From: an uncultured Clostridia bacterium | GTDB lineage: Bacteria; Bacillota; Clostridia; Oscillospirales; Acutalibacteraceae | Assembly (NCBI GenBank): GCA_944385055.1 | Contig: CALWVT010000002.1 | Span: 182,376 to 246,375, forward strand | Reading direction: 5' to 3' | DNA: 64,000 nucleotides | In this document: positions 10,401-18,433 of the stretch, piece after piece | How positions within the stretch are numbered: the stretch's first letter is position 1 | Layout: each line of letters begins with the position of its first letter | Notes under the pieces: model-generated | The model's input: the letters and a program-made list of their open reading frames with translations, nothing else | Told to the model about the DNA's origin: nothing | The model's database searches: none | Translations under genes and position numbers: made by a program

Positions 10401-10520
10401 CAAAAGCCCCGCCCCCTCCGGCAGGCGCGGCCCCCGCAGGGCCGTCAAGCACGTCTGTGCGTTGGCTTCCAAAGCGGCACGCGCTTGGCGCGCCAGGCTT
10501 TCGAGTGCCTTTTTCTCCAT
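7413..10520 (-). CDS. Orphan PglX-like N6-adenine DNA methyltransferase
   Basis: Large class I adenine methylase, 1,035 residues. The SAM-binding motif is DPCMGAGHILLYAF (D261) and the catalytic motif IV is N441-P-P-Y in VVTNPPYLSRMERP, preceded by FFTEPWVVQYLV and followed by YNNDLFAVFLARGFDF. These match the PglX family of BREX systems (usually about 1,200 residues) and related Eco57I-like enzymes. No brxA/B/C, pglZ or brxL lies nearby: the neighbours are metH and metF. A solitary methylase could have an epigenetic role or be left over from a lost system. Its base composition matches the backbone, so it is not a recent arrival. Confidence 0.85.
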   Translation of the reverse strand: MEKKALESLARQARAALEANAQTCLTALRGPRLPEGAGLLQELLLRDAHTRGDETVLKEGALRVFLQLCGLRYMEANGFLEKSVFLPAAGSALPGILNDHIDTHGDTLDRDGLYTRLFLKTCAQMHEILPDFFPAPGPMDLLCSLHLASGAVPLFRDALPEEAWRQGPQIVGWLYECYRGPERRAASHRRRGGVRTQEVAAATQFFTEPWVVQYLVQNTLGRLWMESHPDSFLSRLMPYFLDAPQHTPRAPVKPESLRFLDPCMGAGHILLYAFDLFLQIYLECGVPPRRAARKILEQNLWGLDIDPISQRLTSFALLMRARACDPSLFASPPKLHLCAVKSAKGISRRAVRYTADGDDGLQGDLNAMLAAYRTAAQTGALTYAPAVDTGALQNRFAEIEADRYPGDFFSMEARRRALEALKPLCLQTEILLQSYDAVVTNPPYLSRMERPLRRYVDAHWPLYNNDLFAVFLARGFDFCKAGGYCGYMTPYVWMFIKSYAPLREWIAEEKSIHSLIQLPYGAFADATVPLCAFVLQNRPEEDPGLYLRLTPFPGGLEEMGGYVREAAKDPHRPWCFEARLSDFRQIPGTPLAYWAGGSTARVFRQGTPLGELAAVSNGLFTCDNRRFLRMWWEVRREDIDFSCANEAQCRQSPHRWFPYNKGGAARKWYGNQEWVVDFADFGADVRACRLQNGQSAAMTGRQHYFQESLSWGFVNSSHFTVRAYPKGFVFDIAGSSLFPPEKDRLYRLGFLNSSTAFGLLQMLNPTLNCQAGDLARLPILEAGDRTKVERLVAENIACSREDWDCFETSWNFSVHPLVRAEGATLPEAQTAWGKEADLRFARVKRNEEAINAHFAALYGTGAPVSVPESSLSIRKADPRRDAESLVSFFVGVWFGRFSCDFWQPPKGRACLTAAEGASAFADFLTARFGPDAPACLAPLLGAGKPLTAFKRYLTRTFFRTHCRVYRKRPIYWQLKKGVPAFLYLHGDLAAGLREAAALSPEEPALQAAAAHPPAFDKDAGVLENFSKLHDLLRPI

Positions 10521-10626
10521 ATCTTACGCTTCCTTTGTCGTTTTCGTTTGCCGAACCCCGTCTTATTTGATTTATTATAATCGAAACAGGCAGGTTTGTC
10601 ACGTGGCATTTTCCGTGGATTTGTGG

Positions 10627-10632
10627 TATACT
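10627..10632 (+). promoter_or_regulatory. Extended -10 promoter element for metF
   Basis: TGGTATACT is an extended -10 (TGN-TATACT), about 110 bases before the metF start. A TTGTCA at 10,596 is 25 bases away, too far for a normal -35. A CTGCATGTATATGCAG palindrome lies just downstream (10,638-10,653) and could be an operator. No SAM riboswitch was found. Confidence 0.5.
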
Positions 10633-10741
10633 CAATTCTGCATGTATATGCAGAATCGGGGGGCAGAAGCGGCTGCGCGCAGCAAAGGCTGCTTTCCTGC
10701 TTCCGCCAATGAATTTCGAAACGGATAAGGAGTTTCCTCCC

Positions 10742-11620
10742 ATGAAAATTTCCCAAGTGTTAAACAGCGGAAACGTCACCGTCAGCTGTGAAGTCTTTCC
10801 GCCCAAAAAAGATGCCGGCCTGCCCCATGCCAAGGAGGTCGTCCAGGAGATTGCCGCCTTGCATCCGGCGTTTGTCAGTGTGACGTACGGCGCGGGCGGC
10901 ACCAACAGCGGCTTCGCCATGGAGCTCGCCGAAGAGGTGCAGAAGTCCGGCGTGCCGGTGCTTTCCCACTTGACGTGCGTGTCGGCAAGCAAAGCGGACG
11001 TGCTCGCAAAGGCCGAGGCGTTTCGCGCCCACGGCGTCGAAAACATCCTGGCGCTGCGCGGCGATATCCCGAAGGAGGGGACGTATCCGCGCCCGGACCA
11101 GTACCTGCACGCGTGCGCGCTGATCGCCGATCTGAAGGCCCGGGGCTCTTTCTGCGTGGGCGGCGCCTGCTACCCGGAAGGGCACATCGAAAGCCCCAAC
11201 TGGGCGGAAGACCTGCACTACCTCAAGGAAAAAGCGGACGCCGGCTGCGATTTCTTTACGAGCCAGATGTTTTTTGACAACGACATCTTCTACGCGTTCC
11301 TCTACCGCGCCCTTTCGGCGGGGATCACGGTGCCCATCATCGCGGGCATTATGCCGGTCACAAACGCCAAGCAGATCGCGCGCAGCGTCGAATTGTCCGG
11401 CACCTGCGTGCCGCGCCGCTTCCGCTGCATCGCCGACCATTTCGGCGACGACCCGGTCGCGATGCGCCAGGCCGGCATCGCGTACGCGACCGAGCAGATC
11501 ATCGATTTGATCGCGAGCGGCGTCAAGCATATCCATATTTATACGATGAATAAGCCCGACGTGGCGGCGCAGATTTTCAGAAACCTCTCCGGCATCATCG
11601 ATCCGCCCCATGCAGATTGA
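10742..11620 (+). CDS. metF: 5,10-methylenetetrahydrofolate reductase
   Basis: Reduces 5,10-methylene-THF to 5-methyl-THF, the methyl donor for methionine synthase. The 292-residue protein begins with VSCEVFPPKK and has FVSVTYGAGG, ILALRGDIPK and DFFTSQMFFDND, all characteristic of the FAD-binding barrel. The ATG at 10,742 follows AAGGAG; an upstream in-frame ATG at 10,709 lacks a ribosome site. It overlaps the next gene, the MetH reactivation domain, by 11 bases, tying methyl-THF supply to cobalamin repair. Confidence 0.95.
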   Translation: MKISQVLNSGNVTVSCEVFPPKKDAGLPHAKEVVQEIAALHPAFVSVTYGAGGTNSGFAMELAEEVQKSGVPVLSHLTCVSASKADVLAKAEAFRAHGVENILALRGDIPKEGTYPRPDQYLHACALIADLKARGSFCVGGACYPEGHIESPNWAEDLHYLKEKADAGCDFFTSQMFFDNDIFYAFLYRALSAGITVPIIAGIMPVTNAKQIARSVELSGTCVPRRFRCIADHFGDDPVAMRQAGIAYATEQIIDLIASGVKHIHIYTMNKPDVAAQIFRNLSGIIDPPHAD

Positions 11621-12260
11621 CCGCGCGGAAATCAGCCGCTATTTGGGATATGGCAGGCGTGTGCCGGACCCCGCCGTTTCCCGGAAAATCGAGGAAGCCG
11701 TCGCTCTGCTCGAACAGAAAGCCGCCCCGCACGCGCTGTGGGCCGCGTATCCCGTGTCGATTGCGGATGCCACCGTGAAACTGGGCCCGCTGTCGGTCCA
11801 AAGCGCCGCTTTGTCGCGCCATCTGCGCGGCTGTGTGCAGGCGTGCCTGTTCGCGGCGACGCTCGGGCCCGCACCGGACCGCCTGCAGCAGAAAGCCGAG
11901 GTGCAGAACATGGCCCTGGCGCTGACGCTGCAGGCCGCCGCCGCCGCGATGATCGAAGCGTACTGCGACGAGGAGGCCGAACGCCTCGCCGCGCATTTTG
12001 CGCCGAAGAAGCTCTACCTGCGCCCGCGTTTCAGCCCCGGCTACGGGGATTTCCCCCTCTCGTTTCAGCCGGTGCTGCTGCGCGCGCTCGACGCCCCAAA
12101 ACGCATCGGCCTGACGTGCACCCAAAGCTGCCTGCTTGCGCCGACGAAAAGCGTGACGGCCGTCATCGGCCTTTCGGCGGCGCCGGCGTCCGCACAAACC
12201 GCCTGCGCGGGGAAGTGCGCGTCGTGCGAAAACAAAACGTGTCCCTACCGGCTGTCCTGA
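11610..12260 (+). CDS. Stand-alone methionine synthase reactivation (SAM-binding) domain
   Basis: A separate polypeptide equivalent to the C-terminal domain of MetH, which binds SAM and re-methylates oxidised cob(II)alamin. In its 216 residues RFSPGYGDFPLSFQ matches the SAM-binding RxxPGYG motif of the domain, and LTCTQSCLLAPTKSVTAVIG follows as expected. The tail has four cysteines, CAGKCASCENKTC, suggesting a small metal site. It overlaps metF (ATG inside the metF end). The catalytic methionine synthase at 4,756-7,302 lacks exactly this domain, so the two very likely work in trans. Confidence 0.9.
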   Translation: MQIDRAEISRYLGYGRRVPDPAVSRKIEEAVALLEQKAAPHALWAAYPVSIADATVKLGPLSVQSAALSRHLRGCVQACLFAATLGPAPDRLQQKAEVQNMALALTLQAAAAAMIEAYCDEEAERLAAHFAPKKLYLRPRFSPGYGDFPLSFQPVLLRALDAPKRIGLTCTQSCLLAPTKSVTAVIGLSAAPASAQTACAGKCASCENKTCPYRLS

Positions 12261-12273
12261 CGGCATAAAAAAA

Positions 12274-12294
12274 CCGCCGCAAAAAGGCGGCGGC
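12274..12294 (-). terminator. Terminator for the lipoprotein gene (minus strand)
   Basis: CCGCC/GGCGG hairpin with an A5/T5 loop. Read on the minus strand it is followed by seven T residues, directly after the end of the gene at 12,312. Confidence 0.75.
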
Positions 12295-12311
12295 GCAAAC
12301 CCGTTTGTGCT

Positions 12312-12800
12312 TCAGGCGTCGAGGGAAAAGCGGCTGCTGACCTCCGACTGGGGCAGCAAAAGGCTGTTGTAAAGGTCCGGGTCATGGATGCCGGGCGGGG
12401 CCTTGTCCGCAATCTGCGCATAATAACAATAGGTGTCCGTCTGTGCGAGCGGCAGGAGCGTGTAATCCGCGGGCGCCCGGATTTCACCGGCGTCCCAGCT
12501 TGCAAGCGGCGCCCGGCCAATCACGAGAAGCGGTGCGTGCTCGTCTTTCTCACACAGGAAGGTGTCCGCGTCGCCTTCGTTTTGCACCGCAATCGCCGCG
12601 CAGCTTTCCCAGCTTGCCGGGTACTGGAAGGTATACCCCAGGCGGCTGCGATAGAGGTGCCCGCTTTCATAGGCGGAAACGGCCACCGACGAAGGGCTCC
12701 CCGCGCCCGAAAGGGCAGAGGCCGGCGGGCCCGCGCTGCACGCCGTGGAGAGGAGCAGTACGCCGCTGATGGACCACAGCAGAATCTTTTGAATACGCAT
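12312..12800 (-). CDS. Small lipoprotein of unknown function
   Basis: A 162-residue exported lipoprotein: positively charged start MRIQKI, hydrophobic core LLWSISGVLLL, lipobox-like STAC, then a Ser/Ala/Pro linker. The mature part holds a segment resembling a bacterial surface lipoprotein fold (RLGYTFQYPASWESC) but I do not recognise a named family. The ATG at 12,800 follows AAAGGAGG on the minus strand; a 16-residue longer frame lacks a site. It sits alone between convergent metF-operon genes and a divergent FAD dehydrogenase. Confidence 0.7.
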   Translation of the reverse strand: MRIQKILLWSISGVLLLSTACSAGPPASALSGAGSPSSVAVSAYESGHLYRSRLGYTFQYPASWESCAAIAVQNEGDADTFLCEKDEHAPLLVIGRAPLASWDAGEIRAPADYTLLPLAQTDTYCYYAQIADKAPPGIHDPDLYNSLLLPQSEVSSRFSLDA

Positions 12801-13000
12801 CCGGGCTCGCCTCCTTTTTCGAAACCGTTTGATTCCGGAAAAATCCATTATAAAAAGAAAAAGCCGCTTCTTCGCAGCAAATCTTTAGCCTAGCGTATCA
12901 GAAAATATGCACTTTGTCAACGAAAGAAAACAAGCTGTAACCCTTTGTTACCTTTTTTAACGATTACTTCGGCCCATCTTACACGGAAAGGAAGTCTTTT

Positions 13001-14419
13001 ATGCAGAAATCCCTCTCTTACGATGTCCTGATTATTGGTGCCGGCCCGGCCGGCATTTTTACGGCCCTGGAGCTGCAAAAGCGGGCGCCGGAAAAGCGCG
13101 TCCTGATTGTCGACAGCGGCAGCGCGATTGCCGACCGCCGCTGTCCTGCGCGCACCGGCAGCGGCTGCGTGCACTGCAAAACGTGCAGCATCATGAACGG
13201 CTGGGCCGGCGCGGGCGCCTTCTCCGACGGGAAACTTTCGCTTTGCGAAGACGTCGGCGGCAACCTGATTTCCTATATGCCGCGGGAAGAGGCGCAGAAG
13301 CTCATCCACTACTGCGACGAGATCTACCTCTCGTTCGGCGCGCCCGAAAAGGTGTTCGGGGAAAATGACCGCGCCGCGGAAAAGATCGCCTATGAAGCGC
13401 GGCGCAATAACATCGAGCTGATCCGCTGCCCCGTGCGCCATATGGGGACGGAGTACAGCTTCGAGGTCTTAAAGGCCATGTACGACTTTTTGGCGCAGCA
13501 GCCGAACTTTTCGTTCTGGCCGCACACGACCGCTTTGCGGATTCTTTTGGAGAACGGCCGTGTGTCGGGCGCCGAGCTGCAGGGCGCGGACGGCGGGAAG
13601 CAGACCGTCTTCGCCGAAAACGTCGTCGTCGCGCCCGGACGCGGCGGCGCGGCGTGGCTGTCGAAGGTCGCAAAGGACCTGGGCCTTTCCTCGCAGAACA
13701 ACGAAGTGGACATCGGCGTGCGCGTCGAGGTGCCAAACGGCGTGATGGATCATCTGACGAAGAACCTTTACGAAGCAAAGCTCGTTTATTATTCGGATAC
13801 GTTCGAAAACAAAGTGCGCACCTTCTGCATGAACCCCGGCGGCATCGTTAGCGAGGAGCATTACGACGGCCCGGATGGCGGCCTCGCCGTCGTCAACGGC
13901 CACTCTTACGCCGAGGAGGAGCGCCACAGCGAAAACACGAATTTCGCGATGCTCGTCTCCACCCGCTTTACCGAACCGTTCCACCAGCCGATTGAGTACG
14001 GCCGCTATATCGCAAAGCTCGGCAATATGCTCACGGGCGGCGGGATCATGGTGCAGCGCCTGGGCGACCTGCTTTTGGGGCGCCGCAGCGACGAAAGCCG
14101 GATCCTGCGCTCGACCACGGTGCCGACGCTCAAGACGGCCGTCCCCGGCGACCTCTCGTTTGTGCTGCCGCACCGCCATCTGACCTCGATTGTCGAGGCG
14201 CTCAAGGCCTTTGATAAGCTCGCGCCGGGCCTTTACAGCAAAAATACCTTGCTCTACGGCGTGGAAGTCAAGTTCTATTCCTCCAAGCTGGAGGTTTCCC
14301 CGCAGTTTCAAACCGCCATCCCCGGCCTTTACGCGATTGGGGACGGCGCGGGCATTACGCGCGGCCTGATGCAGGCGAGTGTGACCGGCGTCGTGGCGGC
14401 ACGGGCGCTGCTGGCGTAA
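13001..14419 (+). CDS. FAD-dependent dehydrogenase (COG2509-type)
   Basis: A 472-residue flavoprotein with an N-terminal dinucleotide fold DVLIIGAGPAGIFTALEL and a C-terminal FAD-closing motif PGLYAIGDGAGITRGLMQASVTG. The family is annotated as uncharacterised FAD-dependent dehydrogenase; the substrate is not known. A cysteine-rich patch near residues 45-65 (CPARTGSGCVHCKTCSIMNG) is typical of it. The ATG at 13,001 follows GGAAAGGAAG. It has its own upstream region (12,801-13,000) with no other gene. Confidence 0.87.
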   Translation: MQKSLSYDVLIIGAGPAGIFTALELQKRAPEKRVLIVDSGSAIADRRCPARTGSGCVHCKTCSIMNGWAGAGAFSDGKLSLCEDVGGNLISYMPREEAQKLIHYCDEIYLSFGAPEKVFGENDRAAEKIAYEARRNNIELIRCPVRHMGTEYSFEVLKAMYDFLAQQPNFSFWPHTTALRILLENGRVSGAELQGADGGKQTVFAENVVVAPGRGGAAWLSKVAKDLGLSSQNNEVDIGVRVEVPNGVMDHLTKNLYEAKLVYYSDTFENKVRTFCMNPGGIVSEEHYDGPDGGLAVVNGHSYAEEERHSENTNFAMLVSTRFTEPFHQPIEYGRYIAKLGNMLTGGGIMVQRLGDLLLGRRSDESRILRSTTVPTLKTAVPGDLSFVLPHRHLTSIVEALKAFDKLAPGLYSKNTLLYGVEVKFYSSKLEVSPQFQTAIPGLYAIGDGAGITRGLMQASVTGVVAARALLA

Positions 14420-14429
14420 AGGGCCCGTC

Positions 14430-14458
14430 TTGTCAAGCCGCGAGAAGGATGTTATAAT
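14430..14458 (+). promoter_or_regulatory. Promoter for the polysaccharide polymerase operon
   Basis: TTGTCA (14,430-14,435), 17-base spacer, TATAAT (14,453-14,458), about 50 bases before the start at 14,510. Confidence 0.75.
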
Positions 14459-14509
14459 CTAACCATCTTCCATACGCTTTGGCGTGTGGGAGCAAAAGGA
14501 GGAATGTCC

Positions 14510-16066
14510 ATGCAGAAAATGAGGCGCCTGAATGTGGCGTTGGATATGCTCTTTTTTGGCGCGTGCGTTTGCCTGCTCCTCGTTACAGGCGTCATGAAAT
14601 GGACCGGAGACAGCGGCTTCCAGACGTCTTCCGTATATGTCCTCGTCGTGGCCATCCTCTGTTTCGATGTTGGTGTGCTTGCGAACAGCGCGTTCCACAT
14701 GCGCCGGGACCTGCACATGCTGCTGTTTGTCCTCGTCTATAACGTGCTTTTGCTCGGGCGCGTCTATTTTAACTGTATCTATTACCGTCACCGCCTGTTG
14801 GACGTATTGGAGGCAGAGGGCTGGCAGCAGCTTTATCTGGCCATCCTCATCATCTTCGTCGGGCTTGTCGCGTTTGTCCTGGCCTATTTTTTGATCGGCC
14901 CCATTTTCCGCCGGCGGGAGCGCCAGGTCGAAAGGGGAGAGCGCAGCCCGCAGAAGCCGGTGGTCCCGGTTTTGCGCCAGCTTTCCCGCGTTGCGCTTTA
15001 CGTGACATCCATCCCGTTTTTCTATGTCCTGGCCATTCAGGCGTATACGGTGGTGGCGGGCGGTTATGCCGCCTCGTTTACGCATACCGTGGAAATCCCG
15101 TCTCTGATCAGCCGCCTTTCCACGCTGTTTGTGCCGTCGTTTGTGCTCTTTTTGGGCACGCTTCCCTCCCTGCGCCAGATGATCGGGCCGCTGGTCGTGT
15201 ACGGCGTCTATATGGGCGCTTCGCTGTTGACCGGCCGGCGCAGCATGCTGGTGACGGAAGCGATAATGCTCTTCCTTTACTTTGTCATGCGCGACGCGCT
15301 GCGCCCGAAGGAGCGGCGCAGGCTGACGTGGAAATGGGCCATCCCGGTCGCGGTGGTCGGCCTGGTCGGCGCGTATCTGCTGCAGCAGATCGCCTATATG
15401 CGTTCGGGCTACGTCAACTGGAACCGCTCCTTTTTCAGCGTCTTGATGAGCTTCGTCGATTCGCAGGGGGCGAGCTTCCGCGTCGTTGTCCAGACGGTCA
15501 ATCACCTGCCGATGGTGCAGTCGGCCGAACCGCTCTATTTCTTATTGTATCCGTTTGAAATGTACTTCCGCAACAACGCCGTGTTTAACACGCTGTTCGG
15601 CCTGCCCGCCATCGTGGAGGTGCAGACCCCGGAATTTGCCCAGACCACGCACAATTACGCGCATTGGCTGACGTATGCCGTCGACCCGCAGCGCTACGTC
15701 GGCGGCGGGGGCTTCGGCACCTCGTTCGTCGCGGAGAGCTTTGCCGCGGGCGGTTTCGTCGCGCTGATCCTGGTTGCGGTCCTCTTTGGCATCGTCTTCC
15801 GCTGGTTTTCGTCGCTTTTGACGCGCAATTGGCTGACGATTGCCATCGGGCTGTTTCTGTTCCGCGACCTGATCTATACGCCCCGCAATTTTGCGTTCAG
15901 CTGGCTGACCGATACGTTCAGCATCACGAATATTTTCTATGTGGCGGTCCTCTACGTCCTGGCCCTGCTTTTGATGCGCCTGGGCGCCCACGTACACCGT
16001 CTGGACCGCCGGCCGCCGCCGCGCATACGGGTCCGGTTTCGCTTGAGATTACACAACGGAGGTTAA
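14510..16066 (+). CDS. O-antigen/oligosaccharide repeat-unit polymerase-like membrane protein
   Basis: A 518-residue multi-spanning membrane protein with roughly ten to twelve hydrophobic segments and a long external loop containing QTTHNYAHWLTYAVDP, like Wzy-type oligosaccharide polymerases. It probably links polysaccharide repeat units at the outer face of the membrane. The ATG at 14,510 is 7 bases after AAAAGGAGG; another ATG at 14,504 is too close. Ten bases separate it from a Wzz-like chain-length protein, which supports the role, though no glycosyltransferase genes are adjacent. Specific family assignment is by topology and context only. Confidence 0.7.
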   Translation: MQKMRRLNVALDMLFFGACVCLLLVTGVMKWTGDSGFQTSSVYVLVVAILCFDVGVLANSAFHMRRDLHMLLFVLVYNVLLLGRVYFNCIYYRHRLLDVLEAEGWQQLYLAILIIFVGLVAFVLAYFLIGPIFRRRERQVERGERSPQKPVVPVLRQLSRVALYVTSIPFFYVLAIQAYTVVAGGYAASFTHTVEIPSLISRLSTLFVPSFVLFLGTLPSLRQMIGPLVVYGVYMGASLLTGRRSMLVTEAIMLFLYFVMRDALRPKERRRLTWKWAIPVAVVGLVGAYLLQQIAYMRSGYVNWNRSFFSVLMSFVDSQGASFRVVVQTVNHLPMVQSAEPLYFLLYPFEMYFRNNAVFNTLFGLPAIVEVQTPEFAQTTHNYAHWLTYAVDPQRYVGGGGFGTSFVAESFAAGGFVALILVAVLFGIVFRWFSSLLTRNWLTIAIGLFLFRDLIYTPRNFAFSWLTDTFSITNIFYVAVLYVLALLLMRLGAHVHRLDRRPPPRIRVRFRLRLHNGG

Positions 16067-16076
16067 AGGAAAGACC

Positions 16077-17345
16077 ATGGAGATTTCAATCAGTTTTCAG
16101 GATATCTGGAACTATATCAAACGCCGCTTCTGGCGTCTCGTCGTGATTGTGGTGCTGATCGCAATCGCGGGCGGCATCGTTTCCGCCTTTGCCATCCCGC
16201 GCACCTATACATCCGCGTCCGTCGTCGTGATCAGCGCGGACGTCGCGGAGAGCGCGGACCCCGATTACCGCAACCAGTACACGGGCATCATCAGCAACCG
16301 CGTCTCGGTCGGCCTTGCCATGGTCAACGGCACCGAAGGCGAGCAGATGCGCGAAGAGGTCGCCTCGTACCTCGGCATCGACCCGGAACATATTCTGACG
16401 ATCAATGCGACGCAGATGCAGGGCGGCCCGAATATCCAGATTAAGACGACGACCGACCTGCCGGAGCTCAATGCCCAGATCTCGGACGCCGCGTGTGAGG
16501 TGCTCGCGCAAAAGCTCACGGAAATGCTGCCTTCGCCGCCGCTGAAGATCGAAATGATTGACCACGGCCAGAAGGCTTCGGTCTCCTCTACGTTCGGCGC
16601 GCTCGCAAAAGGCGGCGTGCTGTGCGGGGCGCTGGCTGTGGTCGTGTGTTTCCTGTTCTGCGTGCTGCGGGTTTTGTCCGACCACCGCGTGCGCAACAGC
16701 GTAGAGCTCTCGAGTGCCGCTGCGCTGCCGCTTTTCGGGGAGATTTCCGCTTCCCAAAAGGCGGACCACACCGAGGAGATGCGCCGGATCCGCGCGGCCC
16801 TTTTACAGAAGGCCGGCGGGGCACGGCTGCTGCTGCTCGTTCCCGCCGCCGGCGATGCGCAGGGCGCCTTTACGGCGAATCTCGCGCGCTCGATTGCCGG
16901 CTGCGGCAAAAAGGTCTTGCTTGTGAGCACGAGCCTTGCGTCGAAAGGGCAGGCCTCCCTTTTGGGGGCCGATGCGGCCCATACGCTGTGGGAGGTCCTT
17001 TCGGGCAATGCCGCCTTCGAAGAGGCCGTCTCGAAGACGCAGGTCCCCACGCTGTCGTTTTTGGGCGCCGGGGAAACGGTCCCCGCGTCCGCCGGCGAGC
17101 TGCTCGCCTCCCCGGCCATGGCGTCGCTTTTGCAGCAGGCGCAGGCCGCCTATGACCTCGTGCTGCTTTCTTCCATGCCGGAAATCGAGAGCGCGCAGGC
17201 GGACCAGCTGGCGTCTCTCTGCGACGCGTGCGTTTTGATTGCACGTTACGGCGCGACCGAATATGACGATTTCTACCGCGCACAGCGGCGCCTGCAAACG
17301 GCGGGCGGGAACGTCATCGGTTTTGCGACGACGTATACCGAATAA
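16077..17345 (+). CDS. Wzz-type chain-length regulator fused to a degenerate tyrosine-kinase-like domain
   Basis: A 422-residue protein. Residues 1-200 form a Wzz/CapA-type chain-length domain with membrane helices near 20-42 and 180-205 and the external RTYTSASVVVIS segment. Residues 220-422 align in outline with bacterial BY-kinases (LARSIAGCGKKVLLVS, GAGETVPASAGELLASPAM, YDLVLLSSMPE) but the Walker A P-G-E-G-K-S is replaced by AAGDAQGA, the Walker A' IDADLR by VSTSLA and the Walker B D-T-P-P by S-S-M-P. No C-terminal tyrosine cluster is present. It likely regulates polymer length without kinase activity. Confidence 0.78.
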   Translation: MEISISFQDIWNYIKRRFWRLVVIVVLIAIAGGIVSAFAIPRTYTSASVVVISADVAESADPDYRNQYTGIISNRVSVGLAMVNGTEGEQMREEVASYLGIDPEHILTINATQMQGGPNIQIKTTTDLPELNAQISDAACEVLAQKLTEMLPSPPLKIEMIDHGQKASVSSTFGALAKGGVLCGALAVVVCFLFCVLRVLSDHRVRNSVELSSAAALPLFGEISASQKADHTEEMRRIRAALLQKAGGARLLLLVPAAGDAQGAFTANLARSIAGCGKKVLLVSTSLASKGQASLLGADAAHTLWEVLSGNAAFEEAVSKTQVPTLSFLGAGETVPASAGELLASPAMASLLQQAQAAYDLVLLSSMPEIESAQADQLASLCDACVLIARYGATEYDDFYRAQRRLQTAGGNVIGFATTYTE

Positions 17346-17400
17346 ACTTTTACGCCGCTTGAGTTCCTTTTCAAGCAACTACAGAAAGGAAGGATTTTCG

Positions 17401-17700
17401 ATGGTCAGACATATCGTACTTTGGAAGCTGAAGGATGCCCAGGCGCCAAACGCCGCGGGGCATGCGGCCAGCCTGCGCAGCCGCTTTAAGGCCTTGCTCG
17501 GCGTCGTCCCGGGCCTGGAATCCATTGAGGTCGGCGTCAATTACAAGCCCGGCGATTACGACTTGTGCCTCGTCGCCGACTTTGCCGATAAGCCGTCGGA
17601 GGCGGCCTATCAGACGCATCCGGAACATCTGAAAATCAAGGAGATCATCCATACGCTCATCCAGGCACGAACGGCGTTTGATTACGAGTACACTGCATAA
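17401..17700 (+). CDS. Dabb-family (stress-responsive A/B barrel) protein
   Basis: A 99-residue protein of the dimeric alpha/beta barrel family, opening MVRHIVLWKLKD and containing DYDLCLVADFADKPSEAAYQTHPEHLKI, the family signature. Such proteins are soluble dimers of mostly unknown function. The ATG at 17,401 follows GAAAGGAAGG. It lies 55 bases after the polysaccharide gene and ends before a bidirectional terminator. Confidence 0.85.
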   Translation: MVRHIVLWKLKDAQAPNAAGHAASLRSRFKALLGVVPGLESIEVGVNYKPGDYDLCLVADFADKPSEAAYQTHPEHLKIKEIIHTLIQARTAFDYEYTA

Positions 17701-17737
17701 GGCCATTCCCTTTGCAGAGAGCGTGGAAACGCCCAAA

Positions 17738-17818
17738 ACGGCAGGCTGCCCCGCAGCGCGTTTTCCGGCATTAAAAAAGCCGGGACGAAACGCGTTCGCC
17801 CCGGCTGCCTGCCGTTTT
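17738..17818. terminator. Bidirectional terminator between convergent genes
   Basis: AACGGCAGGC...GCCTGCCGTT outer stem with an inner GCCGG/CCGGC stem, flanked by A and T runs. It lies between the Dabb gene (+) and the kinase-like gene (-). Confidence 0.75.
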
Positions 17819-17824
17819 TGCTGT

Positions 17825-18433
17825 TTACTTTTTATATCCGGCGGCATTTAGGATGATCTCTACGGCGCCGTCAATCCCGACGGAAGACGTGCACAGGCAC
17901 AGATCGTAATTTTCCGGAACGCCCCATTTGGCACTCGTGTAGAAGTTGTAGTAGCTTGCGCGCTGCTTGTCGGTCTTGAGCATGAAGTCTTCCACTTTGG
18001 CAGGGTCCTGGCCGTATTCATGTACGGCGCGCTCGCGGCGGAACTCCCGGCTCGCATACAGGAAAACATTCATGACGTTGCGCTGGTTGCGCAGGATGTA
18101 ATCGGCACAGCGGCCCACAAAGACGCACGGCCCCTTCTGAGCGGCTTCCTTGATGATCTTCGCCTGCAGCAGGAAGAGCTGGTCGTTAATGGGCAGGTCG
18201 TTTTTCCCGTTTGCCGTGCCAAAGCCGTAGTTTCCCATGACCAGGGAGTATAAAAGGCTGCTCGCGTGGCGCTCGTCGGCACGCCGGAAAAGCTCTTCGC
18301 TAATCCCGCTCTGCTTTGCGGCCAGGGCAATCAGCTGCTTGTCATAATAAGGAATGTTCAGGCGCTTGGCAATCGCAAGGCCGATCGCGCGTCCGCCGCT
18401 TCCATATTGCCGGGCAATGGTGATGCTATTCAT
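17825..18433 (-). CDS. Cytidylate-kinase-like family protein
   Basis: A 202-residue P-loop-type protein beginning ITIARQYGSGGRAIGLAIAKRLNIPYYDK, the signature of the cytidylate-kinase-like family (Cmk2-type). The glycine loop is GSGG rather than GxxGxGK[ST], as usual in this family. It ends with CTSSVGIDGAVEIIL. Function is probably nucleotide phosphorylation or a nucleotide-binding regulatory role. The start ATG at 18,433 follows a GGAGGG site on the minus strand; longer frames upstream have no homology. Confidence 0.82.
   Translation of the reverse strand: MNSITIARQYGSGGRAIGLAIAKRLNIPYYDKQLIALAAKQSGISEELFRRADERHASSLLYSLVMGNYGFGTANGKNDLPINDQLFLLQAKIIKEAAQKGPCVFVGRCADYILRNQRNVMNVFLYASREFRRERAVHEYGQDPAKVEDFMLKTDKQRASYYNFYTSAKWGVPENYDLCLCTSSVGIDGAVEIILNAAGYKK

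Noticed and set aside
10521..10741. SAM or cobalamin riboswitch upstream of metF (and of metH at 7,303)
   Set aside because: None of the conserved core sequences of S-box or cobalamin elements could be found; only an extended -10 and a short palindrome.
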